A stretch of DNA of 64,000 nt from Nocardia exalbida NBRC 100660 (GTDB lineage: Bacteria; Actinomycetota; Actinomycetes; Mycobacteriales; Mycobacteriaceae). The DNA is taken from the NCBI RefSeq assembly GCF_000308575.1, contig NZ_BAFZ01000025.1:82491-146490 (forward strand), in the 5' to 3' direction. Below, one piece after another: positions 29,301 to 30,285 of this stretch. The notes beneath the pieces were generated by a model. The model worked only from the letters and a program-made list of their open reading frames with translations, searched no databases and was not told where the DNA came from. Every line of letters starts with the position of its first letter. Positions within the stretch are counted from its first letter, which is position 1. Position numbers and translations under genes: made by a program.

Positions 29301-29687
29301 ACCACCCGCCGCGAACATCAGTGCGCACCGGGCCAGCTGGATGGCCAGGATCACGGCCATGCTGATGATGACCATCTTCTGCAGCTCGGTGGCGTTGGCG
29401 CTCTCGTAGAGCTGCCTGGCGAGGCTGTCGCAATCGGTGGCCTGCTGTCGGAAGCGTTCGGCCATGTGCCGGTGCTTCTCGGCGATCGCGGCGACGGTTT
29501 CGCCGTGTGAGCCCTCGGGCGGCCTTGCCTTGGCTTCGTGATATTCGGCCTGCGCACGACACCATTCGGCCTTATCCGACCAGGCATCGGCGGCGCGTCG
29601 TTCCGCGTCCTCGTCGCCCAGTGGGAAGTGCCCGGCGACACACATCACTACGGCCGGGGGGAGCCAGTCCGGCAAACGCAGCGTCAT
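2337..29687 (-). CDS. Giant 9,116-aa multidomain WXG100-like/SecA/regulator/ART protein
   Basis: One open frame of 9,117 codons without interruption. Order of domains (residues): WXG100-like and transmembrane N-terminus (1-330), disordered Pro/Asp-rich linker (330-1020), coiled coil (1020-1160), SecA-type DEAD motor (about 1190-1830; MKTGEGKT at 1265-1272, DEFD at 1417), zinc metallopeptidase (HEMGH 2385-2389), LuxR and LacI HTH arrays (2900-4750), HATPase pair (about 5170-5450), PP2C phosphatase (6060-6330), a second metallopeptidase (HEFGH 7289-7293), sigma-like helices, a further HATPase and a C-terminal ADP-ribosyltransferase (R9000, S9027, E9071/E9073). Nine DPVAIDL-type linkers separate modules in the last 5,100 residues. 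It lies downstream of a YbaB-like gene and a WXG100 fusion gene on the same strand. The N-terminus resembles CpnT-like type VII secretion substrates, so export is likely; the purpose of the regulatory modules is unknown. ATG 29687 has only a weak Shine-Dalgarno. Confidence 0.9.
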   Translation of the reverse strand: MTLRLPDWLPPAVVMCVAGHFPLGDEDAERRAADAWSDKAEWCRAQAEYHEAKARPPEGSHGETVAAIAEKHRHMAERFRQQATDCDSLARQLYESANATELQKMVIISMAVILAIQLARCALMFAAGGPIQAAIAQMATRTAAQRAWMRFVAFLSGRGAELAAERGSMVLLRNGVVIGVALGGGTQAGAQAIQVAKGDREQMDWKSVGVATAAGAVGGLFGMLFGLWAGPKVATIGANANSTAGRVALQLAGTTMVGAGAGAVGAVGGTAVSLVLSDQPFSRKAFTEGLIPGMGSGFIGAAAFAAQGMRGRAPLPETTAGPAAAPDVTPAEPSPGSLVDALRSHGIVTADFDPNNPSPTHQQQQIDNLVALLRRTGATVDDAARPPLPLNNADWQPANLSNALPDNLNPVKSAKPPSGAVATPAEPVPATPAGTTPKADGGHQLPDVSPPKEYKPRPEQPFSVPNNSMDWEAPAGMPGALIDNVNPVKTVTYPAAAIASTVNPVGVPSVGTDPTSAEAPGPRNGPAARPDSEAVGAAEAPVDGELRPAPHDSDNSTAENAGTARQITEHDHPEAGPDHSVRPHPADTGEGSARPADAAPGHSVRPHPTDTGEGSARPADAAPGQAHGNRVGSENTSSATHSTPEHAAVPDNAAATARPHPGGRDTASEGQAGRGRAVADARGADPAAGPSSSVRQRGVAADEDAGPRPVTADPHDASQQQSPTVSATESAGAQRVPDGATDPEPAVPELVPAAAHKDSADGLSSDHDMSPSMTITTDPSPAPRRGDSGPRSPGGDRFADAAGQRQAVQPSGGPARPAAGVQPGTPAAGGSPAAAGGNRPPRVSAPKNAATERPPAVEPVEGARGQAQDGHAPSGSAAAHATDNDNRNTPPAAAEPDSEHGRTADGATGDETARATHPEEANTPEHARAADDSANGQHAKGNPDVVDEAGPSQPKPGESDTSGDDALGGRAGDDGASEQQAKTKTDNPDDADTPPPESEHTRAQNDSDGPLAVRDEDPAADGHARARAEVEQRIAAERQQNELVREHHRQRVEAAAERERAAHAELRRQEKAVRVAEEHERATRVGFGDKMRDLVGRGTAEDRVAVEAARAAQEQLRQARATLAECRDAYEAAVAQHDAAAQARARDLVEISDNAGVSLMNDYEAGVLTDRDAVFEVVAQERVRTALDAGRAIGELREPGSTADGTSPFANASPESLADTMVRGSREERVAAMTEWIRRGDDRHRLVRETQAAAFLLLEHGPVDMKTGEGKTIVMVMKKVSDAIDHGTAHAWTSSDLLAGELAGELHAFVARPESDTGIDVVRMDQDGPLPDPVPGRSRIVVGTKEDYLFRALKVADSMINELAAGGMSHQEVTALRDFLNTKPSIDLIKERLDTAASDHGLDLRYDPFPAGKLTVDEFDTIFDGNSECVLSPGAAEEATPEVVAELQGIWDRLTTAEREHGLTAADFKRPENTRGMWAAETTPAAVAKLEKVAGGPVTGSELKLYADAANARWGLEKGTHYITRADEGEGAKIGILAHETNDKAMWDRTKSTEVRWQDVGQFVDLKEGLPVRANQEHSLRMSDQQLIGSKLLFEPSGLSGTMKGVEGITYDLYGVGPVPELPTFYTSQRVVEPPKFYENTHSKLTQLARDIVRDAHVVDGEQTGRAQWVVCMDNGEIRGDPDAGRIGLIDLLRTAAKDEHGADFELKFEVVDADFYAEHGGSNADAEALVRQKIEEFGDKGTIYITNKDGGRGADPTPSQEVIDLGGVDVKVSGGPSYSERVNDQVDGRGARGGSGDDREHGGTPGSAVHYVSPEDFLGRVTDHGVTQQIVQYTEAVKAHRAAQEQHEALNTEATRIELNRTETALRNAESDLWKHAVPAMKDAVEQHQLASKYASANQANAPPTDAHGTAPQQPQQPPPRSAGTTAPHATAHTPAATHNGTPAPTVAGLAAEAASNLASGNPPVAPGLRDEHGDSTLRHLLRVLDAPGGQAAAPLLPIAQAVRDAAFDQVESQGIPIGADVADHVRETARNLLHTSLNQLDPAQRQLVTDAGTVLQQGHRLEDAHTAAVAQLVAQVPTAQPVMAAAAGTTVPFDQLPPGDRTDTLQRAQQGDRSAAQALDRHFGPATAQAMCAVLSGDSEHGTPPTRIQLLAHAVARATLGAADAGGWQVPPGIDIGDWLLSEARNTWLDSLNHLNPAVRRLVNEALDPRSRSDDLTDAQVTLFGWVAQEIAVRAADSTARQREPSAVNRDRADSARTAEADRKTKQAIARKLFEKFDIEVLGLDKPEISVDTALSIRNAIVDGFAAGQEIKLDVVLVAAMAGNTGACIWTPEGIEKDAPTFMVLNENLFGDPERFRNTMRKEVQAGRLMAPTGDPAYDAVSHEMGHLQDRAARKGLYDEKPIAHLRDGAVQGKDYEDSKEARAFGFLYTHFAEFKKAGMLAPDLDFDDWLGQLDSYSRVKQTRRDGDRLFAAFDIWLNEFKSRAAFDEWLRQSGLSRRDDGGAASARRRTHQGPWDAETEDTGWVDLKSVYDAWLDQLDSDTRSRIVAGEEYNRIRAGEEAQGPEMGTYEPKMGDLAVFNPAEALAEANNAFGRTAPAERTHPAYVLQALLRDIPYFQVLQEAEQRNALVQADYRGPVPAASEFGTSIASNGPSASLAARWRAMSPTARADYAEQQIAYLNPDTGFVLDELDRLQAEHRATVTSTPDGTAQKPEPRPDDRWALPPEFWQQHSRSHARAAVPAPIHLGDPDNVQPDPTQPVPDLPRSAQTSGRAAFDSFRGQILAIYVAGPSIERSDAVARALADADPEDLRRALREAGLDPNQQRVLRQFWPGQSDRTAAAVLPDPGEDMDPLLWAAIRRFASAVARVRTSGESPERVVTQPDQTESDAPIPDRGGLTPRELEVLRLSARGLLYPEIGPLMGISHKTVQSYARRACAKLRCPSLIPAVLAADREGWLDEPSGPHIDVEFSPDEVAILQLAANGLDNREIATELATTRYRVRTFMAALPGRLGVEGRLPGLLAAQRQGAFQPGDPHSAATRKHVDLSPREREVLDLVAAGLTDQAIGDQLGVTATTARGYRVHIQAKLGTSDHEELAARARSLQSPRAEARTVELSEVEALLLHLVTEGAPPDALATALGMPESRLDPLLVQLADKLGARGRIRVSARRREPSSQRERLEALAESLPGTSHDPAAVSWTTVRAFRSRIATRPSELTGREPEVLRLAAQGLSLNAIARTLGGSHATVINELDSIAVKLGTPDRAVLLMAAQRAWSADHPESIPEPTADVGLTPQETRVLRLVAQRFTNPAIAAELSISVPLMKYIRRGLRAKLGIDDTAGLVAWALHSGLAVDDPADAPDPELQASVTDALRRATATDTGDDRDESTPGSHEASPIPADTDGSGEAQSAKPAEAASDPAQIALAEHLGLPPGAVTRGAVRQALALVAEQTQAMPAAVTVDAQALSRWIRFQLELHADQEAATHEGALAELERRDGEESGLRDAADPEADPLDQNGFDNRRRALDQELRALLGSQDLSPPQPMTTGEVLAELYWITSLTDSPELEHLVAASEAFLCATLEPPAAVPLDTVQIHTLRNQLAQQVGVADDELTRTHAEVLAADENVAPQTRRLAERYLSLRRIEAAQKATRADIARLAGVGESYVSSVFNGRFGAKKPWHGETTQRVLAAAHRLGVPPDRADIAALTDPNFVTRRVRPARWVGDEFVPARIKPQPSRETLAEAAGTAKATVRDVVKGSGTPDDMRLVRGAADEIGFWYHPDGPMGTVDAITLSEGEFHVLRLIADGIAEDSLAALLGMTPDQSNRLLVRLAERVGLEGPVRMPTDARSSGLPDGAVPSSPKQTGLSPQQVRTLRLVAADMPYTPITGTVPADTVQAFRSALAERHPTALTGREREVLALLAEGLTSGQIATRLGLSRNTVNGYIARAEIKLHTDGLRRTVRAAQQAERSQAASEQQPTSDREATSGTRIDPVAIDLGDSDEPDTAVQRARQGDTTAFNELRERYGRASLREVLARFGVPASPVGRDLRPLLQVAQELNRMAFRIAEAHRWRADAGTDPSEWLHSIVRGLVDGWFELNATQRKHVTEAVDAMRRGAAINLVQRGALNRLVDAGEQVITDAETHATDTSQQTDSGLTNRQFTVLELMAAGMTSPEIAEELGLSPGTVSIYATQVRQKLGARTRAEAVYIALSTGILPGGPRADGETRGREDLPLTSREIHVLGRIANGDTSDDVAQDLEISPRSVDRLVSRVGRKLGARNRPEIVAAAVRTGDLPLADPADAVPGTGRIWLADYETNVVTRIANGETSKDIAQALGMSSLTVDEYLMRVCRKLRVHNRAAMIAVAIRTGLLPGTTRTAVEVPESTAADIDLLARIANGDTNADIAEDLQISPSAVDKALARIREKLGTRNRPQTVAVAIRAGILPGADTVEAAPAPPANPAELREQYGLDTFGHVLSLLGVSARGGRRSERLARAVQLALEINDDVFRLSDSRSDGDVARRLREVARELLEQRWFRPLRAKMLAVLRSDGITESDPRYSRLAELTVTELRDYLDQIGVTTRWVFLELADGLHHGRDIGSLSRQEKNSVLRIAKITRAEEVSPPLLDASPHTVSGASRTGEEEPEPATATDHTTSDTTHPGMTEHEIAVLALVAKGRSHRDIATMLALSDRQVGAAVRSIAVKLETPHWAEMLEVARRRGIDVYADSPATPGRDRPRDDAAARFNAYRSALAHALAARTGELGSAAVLAEATAEQIAQASRQLSSAEREILAELRSRQPIPRDSAVRPAVAAARRLTSILVVEQHTLDIQLAQVLAEATPDQLEEALGTLTDRQRKIIRAVFTRRLSVETMVSGLGYRDEATAKSFVMNTVRQLGEHLAGIPVSAPLSDAHSGGAMPFGSERHMAGRSAVAQAPPGETAFERGRREAEEERRAAASGISEAEIDLLNQLLSRLDLLAPTTDSASGPDPVAIDLGDSDALDPESVESRAGRHGVTESSTQRSSRDSASGIDEEATAATHTPADVTAALRNSLPGAVKQVLDQIDVELRSMTDTERRDAADRADLTRLPGWVVDRLAHEAKAQELARGTTTPEQRAEWQDRAARFDHELAHILGLPEPGTGWTDRISSDPLHHLRALARRPDAPAELRHLVDTATRRLNLEDVAAAVEPLHRALADWPIAEHTDRAAAIAWELASQARADGGGTPEISAAIHGQPGQRWIEIHVSDDGRTLPARESGDRPGWRAVDLLDTHTETWGWVLPRNSGKQIWFKLFETADTSDPSQPPHELILDLPIPQDYLQQGPGLARRAVRQRLRQAGHPDPYDLTVLVSDLVQNVYRYADQGDARVRIRLDGDTIRIGITDTSRGLPARQEATTQGTVSAAAFTDDQAAEWAETGIVADTHGFFLGMLEAMASAWGVTLERAGGKTIWFEVPMPPPTAPDTTTDQPPITPASDPDTPASIGIDRSAGDRTGLGQDPSTISSDPDPTHPNDGTRNRSTSPTDTDGQRPPTPGNRIDPVALALEPDEPETPESTASTHRAPTDPNEHAPAPLPTTRELVTDQGKLKILRQEVDALRRQLLELSNGRADLSSAAAVDRLLGALLQLEREDKLNPRQARALPLVEEYREKSGLLDDAERVRGEYREHKANAARRTDQPEDARPTTSRGPDPVAIDLDPDENAPADRQDNAESDDTEQLRTLRAAVAARLAGTAETSNDPVLNRAPALIDELVAARSRPDAQVPADRLRLLEQFAHQMSAWLAGADEAAEANAAYEQGLREGTPAVLGARQDAAEIRLGSALAAVAEVWAQTRPGTDTPIMTRPADHLRPGETERLRDVAETIFVEMVAAGAAVDAVSTTDRQQLDEATQRYNALRDMSQWLEELLTFAEQWDTTRIGRERLSFLLDHFRATSELLAATVIRDTAASALAGATDRERRRAQAAENYGMADRAVRNIAEMLGEPRHRVTATPPAAQPGAPVVWPGADGQPDFIAQTQPSQHHLTEPGLVESASPDRTPEDRAAQPGSKHARGHHVDEPRGSEETAPRRYVEQNLTVEDLGSVAAASDRGLHAHNEDAFALIRVSVGGEEATALIVNDGLSRPKGGHRASAAARAAAHDFVVAALRRADRDGRIDPVAVVEGAVAAAQEAVLALPPESPADNPPATTIVVALMESGRLTVDWVGDSRAYWIPLDGSPPIQLTRDDSKVQDVLDVFEDTTREEAEHSPIGGPGLTHNLGRSLDGLKPREKTRDIRGNGVVLALTDGVWEPISPDDPEPVAAIVLRSLAEAPGDLGAVTRALVRAGIEAGTADDVTAAAGFLSAANIDTPADTATDHDGPATPADGGADPVAIDLDPEEPDTPADQSAQGTATPGATPWARPAQSETPRGTSALDMSVSRPGSLLHRVQEAELARYLYGRPEVKTAAVAVLDRLETVIKGLFQDVLEDLPPTERDERIRAVFDASARPRWGGMVLPSVPMDELKRDGNLRELLSAMLNAMIRNAELGEAGAGLTLDQGIARYMNQTREWRRSKARELGLDFDALEAVRAAVLGDKQPGEPVTWKDLNPVEYVRRHDDVADRAYAEYERRNAAFPARNSDTPHLIPTSRDAAALGMPLSLREFAALPERRVLRIGKLDLGGSMAIPRLDDGRVDTARLEAQLREHDDSVAHVAPRYLLDPRGHRIVDSEGCRIASISVYHDEGTVGPEEAFALDHNERVIQLPWRPGYVYVDPDTSNDDIRRLAERQISSNAGISGTATRMLARFDWLRPPGVSRHDFIAALIAFMLPHQHTVYEIVRGFEMAGERMGDDAESMYRTIIEQFGPGRLSDRPPHAERSDTERQPARTPWQPSESPSTARPDPAASDPRTDGWTPWKDRASLAEAARNAGSTWKEVVPQALSGPQARPTTARTNSFDEWIQELRDLGIDTEQITSDLTEIWDHLRLDPKAHATISLRYAPPDMPERELVSAIAHEVRGLIETSALGHIVEQGVPHNVRVAYQNVAGTLELARIGSTRQEFRVLTRLVQGKTYKETAAELEITPWAVQRHATSIYAKFGIGGRNELEAAIRARHAGSTAAAAPSNPAAPTETADQTPQNDKSARRPGGIDPVAIDLDDPDEPAEGLAPAHRARPDFPHRKHPVKLPGRPEDVGGDAVSRLSPAEVGIWLRDELRRLTNNPDVEVHEFDRPDLDPETIREIARALVDMATQHPQVDIGIIDIGRLSPKTGAAAMSKTDPVTGLVTTEYMTFNVDLATSPDKLHRWIQDRIASGKAHPSMARRPAYAIVVHEFGHMLDYAGRTDARYRAEDMLFDHYKANRLGENTYAAFTAWLRRYLTVYSFDKNRYFNPTEALAEAFVDVVLNGRDRVSEPVGLLYDLLVDSVAAPRTTADSGEVDHSPAPEPEQEVTQVIGQMRDLESALGQLADGAGMIDLPVLLRIRAELDALVDDRLAARPDTARRHDQTIATLRDLTSRSDLAESDIRTLAEIVPMKRSRMSGLLPGANDRYVQALLSAARSLLADLDADRPPRVIVDMAISEFFHGLRAAVDDVTRKLYSGSGSAWTVQRLLDNSRSMLSAAEAARQAITDAWRRIPEDRLLPLLSELARGRLSRDDVIDAVIARFPAPPGVSGGAREALRRAENAVLRSYTEAAVRGYVFGEQDARTITAFEEATARVRAAVGLSATDRDLSAEVRDAVAIRPDSPNTAHPSTHTGTTPGNSADPVAIDLGDSEHEPEPLIDNAGPEPHRSETDTPGDPEQQPGADGSATPGRSSDIPTKHFRMQLEQLVAQGRTEQAVVMLRERFARNVFPWIQANLRTPRVAREVFDEACAHAVAQFGRIGQRDVEEWVVLNARNLMAQHREIAEMWHRIGDFVARGARLRASDPLATVLAAADTVRVRQHMRALTSTQQQALRRFASRRSGRDAQFEMPGDPAAESLVLWHAVCELATAVADEGGVQASLPDEPRPQRAKSSSTPGPTPAPRAEPGNASPISDSRAERTDTAAPPDIPAEPTAAELVVALARNANARLLPPIVREALNTDRLALQGCIEQLAPSQRRILQLRFGLEMSPDRTADLLDRSPGAVRTAQHATFARLARLLQEHAGNQASAVVEEAREQDPDAFHRCLAALGEKQRAVVRDRLVLGHAGPELAEAHGRDHRSIFYRGIQRLSALLLGDAQARPGAEADRELVEQTTQEALILALPGLTNDTHRQTLILRFVRSLPRAEAAEAAGVGGHAFEMREFRAIRAVAGLLRTTTDVPATTEPPPRSAVLSDRETEILRMLSADMYSTEIAAALAITPAAVRTHAQHIYRKLRVGNRAQLAQAARSAGIDLRFPNEQPEAAESDDRPATRSTASEATPPSSGNHIDPVAIYLDDGDESELRTASSSGTSRSTYDTMPLPEIPLEPADDIELVWPEVDSRGWFMVPGTAPDKQPYHTSDPEIGDPFILLASGRFVTADASHEDLLSALLARGVSLDEISGFGWWRVGGRVKGLDAFSQGFEEWNGDPMNPAQVLDALENSGADLGVCEFDAQFGSEHQGLMWRDAAAEMPVGQILSYEGDAYKLLSGYSSADDGAGNRVVFWTDLVAWDATAEGQSFTIRVNAARSEPAEFTITVRPDGGSVTAHYTAVRFGQDRARAAAASSVVHDKFTSWLTESGASWAMGSETAPTEDISVAATRPATVAESAQRSERIIRAEPEGRYSPNAASEAASWLAGQLDGWPTERVNLACAELTAMVTDAAEHRRGRIHLVVQTTDDRLRVTLLDTHAASMPRNARGGIPTRSGLAVLPGRAVAADDPTPIRSGVELFKRHEHGWHQAVWFELRKPHPDRSAPTNNPPVGNRTDPVAIDLLPEPQPDGPAGDGHRADADALQARLEWFRRNAAEGDVALTRIRNGMGRVHLAHDPTGNRADEIIDAFREYTKFAGPNMPLRAMGRNLTPQQRIELARREVTREEVLAAGVGLGWPEARFREEAGIIAAQINRMDWAFRNALPSTGPVTMIRKLDDLVRVFGRTDNLLGHRSINSGYTSLSLGDDVFADHDVEVIVYADTGSALIAVESVSAMDTAGEGEYREREIIAPRGSTLVLLTEPTAVDGKIRLEAELVTGLHEDAASPDPTR
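2340..3110 (-). other. Giant protein: C-terminal ADP-ribosyltransferase tip
   Basis: The last 260 residues carry the R-S-E signature of ADP-ribosyltransferase toxins. VTMIRKLDD contains R9000, SGYTSLSLG contains the STS-like T9026-S9027-L-S9029, and EYREREIIAPRGS contains E9071-x-E9073 in a PRGS setting typical of the last strands. A helical lead-in (VTREEVLAAGVGLGWPEARF) precedes it. The spacing from arginine to ExE is 71 residues. The target is not predictable. Confidence 0.75.
3141..3174 (-). repeat. DPVAIDL linker copy 2
   Basis: Encodes GNRTDPVAIDLLPEP and separates the third HATPase module from the C-terminal ADP-ribosyltransferase tip. Confidence 0.9.
3200..3620 (-). other. Giant protein: degenerate third HATPase domain
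   Basis: VNLACAELTAMVTDAAEHRR matches an N box in which the usual Asn is replaced. LRVTLLDTHAASMPRNARGG matches a D box, and a closing AVWFELRKP mirrors the KxIWFE end of the tandem HATPase domains. It probably does not bind ATP normally. The region before it (about 3,700-4,500) is an unrecognised domain. Confidence 0.55.
4567..4600 (-). repeat. DPVAIDL linker copy 3
   Basis: Encodes GNHIDPVAIYLDDGD. It follows the last LuxR HTH and precedes an unrecognised domain plus HATPase. Confidence 0.9.
4700..6340 (-). other. Giant protein: sigma factor-like helices and last LuxR HTH
   Basis: The segment AVVMLRERFARNVFPWIQAN onward resembles sigma region 2. LAPSQRRILQLRFGLEMSPD and LGEKQRAVVRDRLVLGHAGP each look like sigma region 4 starts. 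The block closes with LSDRETEILRMLSADMYSTE and a VRTHAQHIYRKLRVGNRAQL tail, a good LuxR HTH at 4700-4900. It is bounded by linkers at 6505-6539 and 4567-4600. Confidence 0.65.
6505..6539 (-). repeat. DPVAIDL linker copy 4
   Basis: Encodes GNSADPVAIDLGDSE between the metallopeptidase-2 module and the sigma-like module. Confidence 0.9.
7600..8230 (-). other. Giant protein: zinc metallopeptidase domain 2
   Basis: AIVVHEFGHMLDYAGR places HExxH at residues 7289-7293, followed about 65 residues later by FNPTEALAEAFVDVV. The domain starts around NPDVEVHEFDRPDLDPETIR. It is shorter than domain 1 but shares the FNPxEALAEA motif and lies right after the linker at 8338-8370. Confidence 0.8.
8338..8370 (-). 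repeat. DPVAIDL linker copy 5
   Basis: Encodes GGIDPVAIDLDDPDE between a LuxR HTH and metallopeptidase 2. Confidence 0.9.
8480..8690 (-). other. Giant protein: LuxR-type HTH unit
   Basis: STRQEFRVLTRLVQGKTYKE leads into a TAAELEITPWAVQRHATSIY segment and KFGIGGRNELEAAIRA, a complete GerE-like unit. It lies at the end of the module bounded by linkers at 8338-8370 and 10611-10640. The preceding region (about 8,700-10,500) is a roughly 600-residue module I do not recognise. Confidence 0.75.
10611..10640 (-). repeat. DPVAIDL linker copy 6
   Basis: Encodes GGADPVAIDLDPEEP directly after the PP2C phosphatase domain. Confidence 0.9.
10700..11520 (-). other. Giant protein: PP2C-type Ser/Thr phosphatase domain
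   Basis: All main PP2C motifs are in order: SDRGLHAHNEDAF (about residue 6074), VNDGLSRPKGGHRAS, DWVGDSRAYWI, LALTDGVWEPI (about 6270) and GTADDVTAAAG (about 6318). The metal-binding aspartates are present, so the domain may be active. The adjacent linker lies at 10611-10640. PP2C and HATPase modules in one chain recall the RsbU/RsbW stress-signalling pair. Confidence 0.85.
12631..12660 (-). repeat. DPVAIDL linker copy 7
   Basis: Encodes RGPDPVAIDLDPDEN ahead of a helical segment that leads into the PP2C module. Confidence 0.9.
13083..13120 (-). repeat. DPVAIDL linker copy 8 (diverged)
   Basis: Encodes GNRIDPVALALEPDE. This is the most diverged copy; it follows the tandem HATPase module and precedes a short coiled coil. 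Confidence 0.85.
13340..14170 (-). other. Giant protein: tandem HATPase (anti-sigma kinase-like) domains
   Basis: The first copy has AAAIAWELASQARADGGG and IEIHVSDDGRTLPARESG. The second has DLTVLVSDLVQNVYRYADQG (N box with intact Asn) and IRIGITDTSRGLPARQ (D box). This is the pattern of RsbW/SpoIIAB-like HATPase_c_2 domains. Both copies end in a KxIWFxxF/V motif. The pair sits alone between two DPVAIDL-type linkers. Confidence 0.75.
14723..14750 (-). repeat. DPVAIDL linker copy 9
   Basis: Encodes SGPDPVAIDLGDSDA between the LuxR/sigma-4 block and the tandem HATPase module. Confidence 0.9.
15000..15725 (-). other. Giant protein: LuxR HTH plus sigma region 4-like segment
   Basis: MTEHEIAVLALVAKGRSHRD with IATMLALSDRQVGAAV is a further LuxR-type HTH. 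About 300 bp on, LGTLTDRQRKIIRAVFTRRL followed by a helical segment resembles the TxRQRxII start of sigma-70 region 4. The block lies between linkers at 14723-14750 and 17704-17737. Confidence 0.6.
16365..17237 (-). other. Giant protein: second LuxR-type HTH array (four units)
   Basis: Four units of about 220 bp start LTNRQFTVLELMAAG, LTSREIHVLGRIANG, LADYETNVVTRIANG and TAADIDLLARIANGDTN. Each ends in a KLG/KLR..NR.....A...G.LPG pattern. The last three are so alike that tandem duplication is likely. A preceding helical stretch (RARQGDTTAFNELRERYG) resembles the start of ECF sigma region 2. Confidence 0.85.
17704..17737 (-). repeat. DPVAIDL linker copy 10 (most N-terminal)
   Basis: Encodes GTRIDPVAIDLGDSDEP at about residue 3993. 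No copy was found in the 12 kb encoding the N-terminal part, so linker-delimited modules occupy only the C-terminal 56% of the protein. Confidence 0.9.
17800..18770 (-). other. Giant protein: LacI-type and LuxR-type HTH cluster
   Basis: TRADIARLAGVGESYVSSVF and SRETLAEAAGTAKATVRDVV have the LacI-type HTH pattern (IA..AGVS..TVS.V). They are followed by LuxR-like LSEGEFHVLRLIADG (weak) and a good unit LTGREREVLALLAEGLTSGQ with IATRLGLSRNTVNGYI. The cluster ends just before the DPVAIDL linker at 17704-17737. Confidence 0.7.
19640..21003 (-). other. Giant protein: first LuxR-type HTH array (six units)
   Basis: Six consecutive units resemble LuxR/GerE HTHs. They start LTPRELEVLRLSARG, FSPDEVAILQLAANG, LSPREREVLDLVAAG, LSEVEALLLHLVTEG (weak), LTGREPEVLRLAAQG and LTPQETRVLRLVAQR. 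Most continue into an IA..L..S..TV..Y...KL.. pattern. Spacing is roughly 200-300 bp. No receiver or ligand domain accompanies them, which is unlike ordinary LuxR regulators. Confidence 0.85.
21900..22930 (-). other. Giant protein: zinc metallopeptidase domain 1
   Basis: AVSHEMGHLQD puts HExxH at residues 2385-2389, and about 200 residues later FNPAEALAEANNAFG supplies a candidate third zinc ligand. The block begins around KKLFEKFDIEVLG-like sequence (KTKQAIARKLFEKFDIEVLG). The same arrangement recurs in domain 2 (7289) and, without the zinc ligands, in the WXG100 fusion protein upstream. The exact peptidase family is not recognised. Confidence 0.75.
24240..25930 (-). other. Giant protein: SecA-type DEAD motor domain
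   Basis: The Walker A region GPVDMKTGEGKT (M1265, K1271) matches the SecA MKTGEGKT signature. VDEFDTIF at 1417 sits where SecA has VDEVDSIL. SGLSGTMKGVEGITYDLYG corresponds to the SecA motif before the second RecA-like fold. NKDGGRGADP (N1748) and ERVNDQVDGRGARGGSGD (about 1790) match the GRGTD and DNQLRGRSGRQGDPG motifs. Both RecA-like halves are therefore represented, not a fragment. No SecA C-terminal zinc finger was seen. Function is inferred: a motor that could drive unfolding or translocation of its own chain, or a decoy of the host Sec system. Confidence 0.85.
26190..26640 (-). other. Giant protein: long coiled coil before the motor domain
   Basis: Residues about 1017-1166 are a charged heptad-like helix (EVEQRIAAERQQNELVREHH, AAAERERAAHAELRRQEKAV and similar). 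It ends just before the SecA-type ATPase region. It may space or oligomerise the motor; this is inferred from composition only. Confidence 0.75.
27817..27954 (-). repeat. Tandem duplication of a 69-bp unit in the disordered linker
   Basis: Two adjacent 69-bp units (27817-27885 and 27886-27954) differ at only a few bases. They encode two 23-residue copies containing HSVRPHP and TGEGSARPADAAPG. They lie inside the low-complexity linker of the giant protein (about residues 330-1020), which also has paired NPVKS/NPVKT segments. The duplication preserves the frame. Confidence 0.9.
28700..29687 (-). other. Giant protein: WXG100-like N-terminal and membrane region
   Basis: Residues 1-330 start MTLRLPDWLPPAVVMCVAG, followed by a helical segment (DAWSDKAEWCRAQAEYHEAK) and hydrophobic stretches around residues 103-130 (VIISMAVILAIQLARCALMF). 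Glycine/alanine-rich membrane-like helices follow at about 205-300. The layout matches the N-terminal part of CpnT-like proteins that use type VII secretion. Family assignment rests on pattern only. Confidence 0.7.
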
Positions 29688-29850
29688 GTGCGCTCGCGTT
29701 CATCGATGCGTATCCGGCAAGCGGCTCCGTGAACGCTACCGCTGCCGACATCGCACGGCCGCGTCCGAATCCCAGGCCCTTCCGCCGGCGGGGAATTCCT
29801 CTCCGGTTGTCGGCAGGTACGCAGCATCGTCTGCACTACGCGGCCAGGTG

Positions 29851-30285
29851 CTATCTCGGGGAACCTTCGTTGTCCCCGCGGAAGAAGGCGCGAATCTCGT
29901 TGAGGCTGGGGGCACCCGGGGAGATATCGGGCAGGTCGGGCAGGTCGTTCAAGTCGTCGTCGAGGGGTGCGGCGAGGGCTTCGGCATGCTGCTGCGCCCG
30001 GCACGCCGCGGCCCGAGTAGCGTCCACGATCGCTCTGCTCAACTGCTCCGGTGTCTGGCGCATCGCCGCGGCGGTGAGGCGCAGGTCCGTCAGCACGCCT
30101 GCGGCATCCACGGTCACCTCTACCGATTGGTCGGGAGAACTCGCCTGCGTGCGAGCGTTTTCCAATTCCCTGAACACCTCGGTGAGCCGGCCCTGCTGAC
30201 GTTCGAAGGAGTCGAGGAGATGTTCGAGCTGGTTGCGCATGCCGCTGTTGGCCGAGCGTAGGCCTTCGCGCTCCCATCGATCCAT
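29851..30285 (-). CDS. YbaB/EbfC-like (EspL-like) protein
   Basis: A 144-residue protein starting MDRWEREGLRSANSGMRNQL. An N-terminal helix pair is followed by the YbaB-type strand pattern QSVEVTVDAAGVLTDLRLT and a helix LSRAIVDATRAAACRAQQHA, then an acidic tail. YbaB-like folds bind nucleoids in some bacteria, but the ESX-1 gene espL also encodes a YbaB-like protein beside type VII substrates, which fits the position here between a WXG100 fusion gene and the giant gene. The gap to the giant gene is 163 bp and to the upstream gene 155 bp. I chose ATG 30285 over longer starts because the domain begins there. A chaperone or adaptor role is inference. Confidence 0.75.
   Translation of the reverse strand: MDRWEREGLRSANSGMRNQLEHLLDSFERQQGRLTEVFRELENARTQASSPDQSVEVTVDAAGVLTDLRLTAAAMRQTPEQLSRAIVDATRAAACRAQQHAEALAAPLDDDLNDLPDLPDISPGAPSLNEIRAFFRGDNEGSPR

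Noticed and set aside
27708..29510. Plus-strand open frames opposite the N-terminus of the giant gene
   Set aside because: Low-complexity translation with no start context; produced by high GC at third positions of the true gene.
2337..29687. Giant gene as a polyketide or peptide synthetase
   Set aside because: No ketosynthase, acyltransferase, adenylation, condensation or carrier motifs are present; the domains are regulatory, proteolytic and toxin-like.
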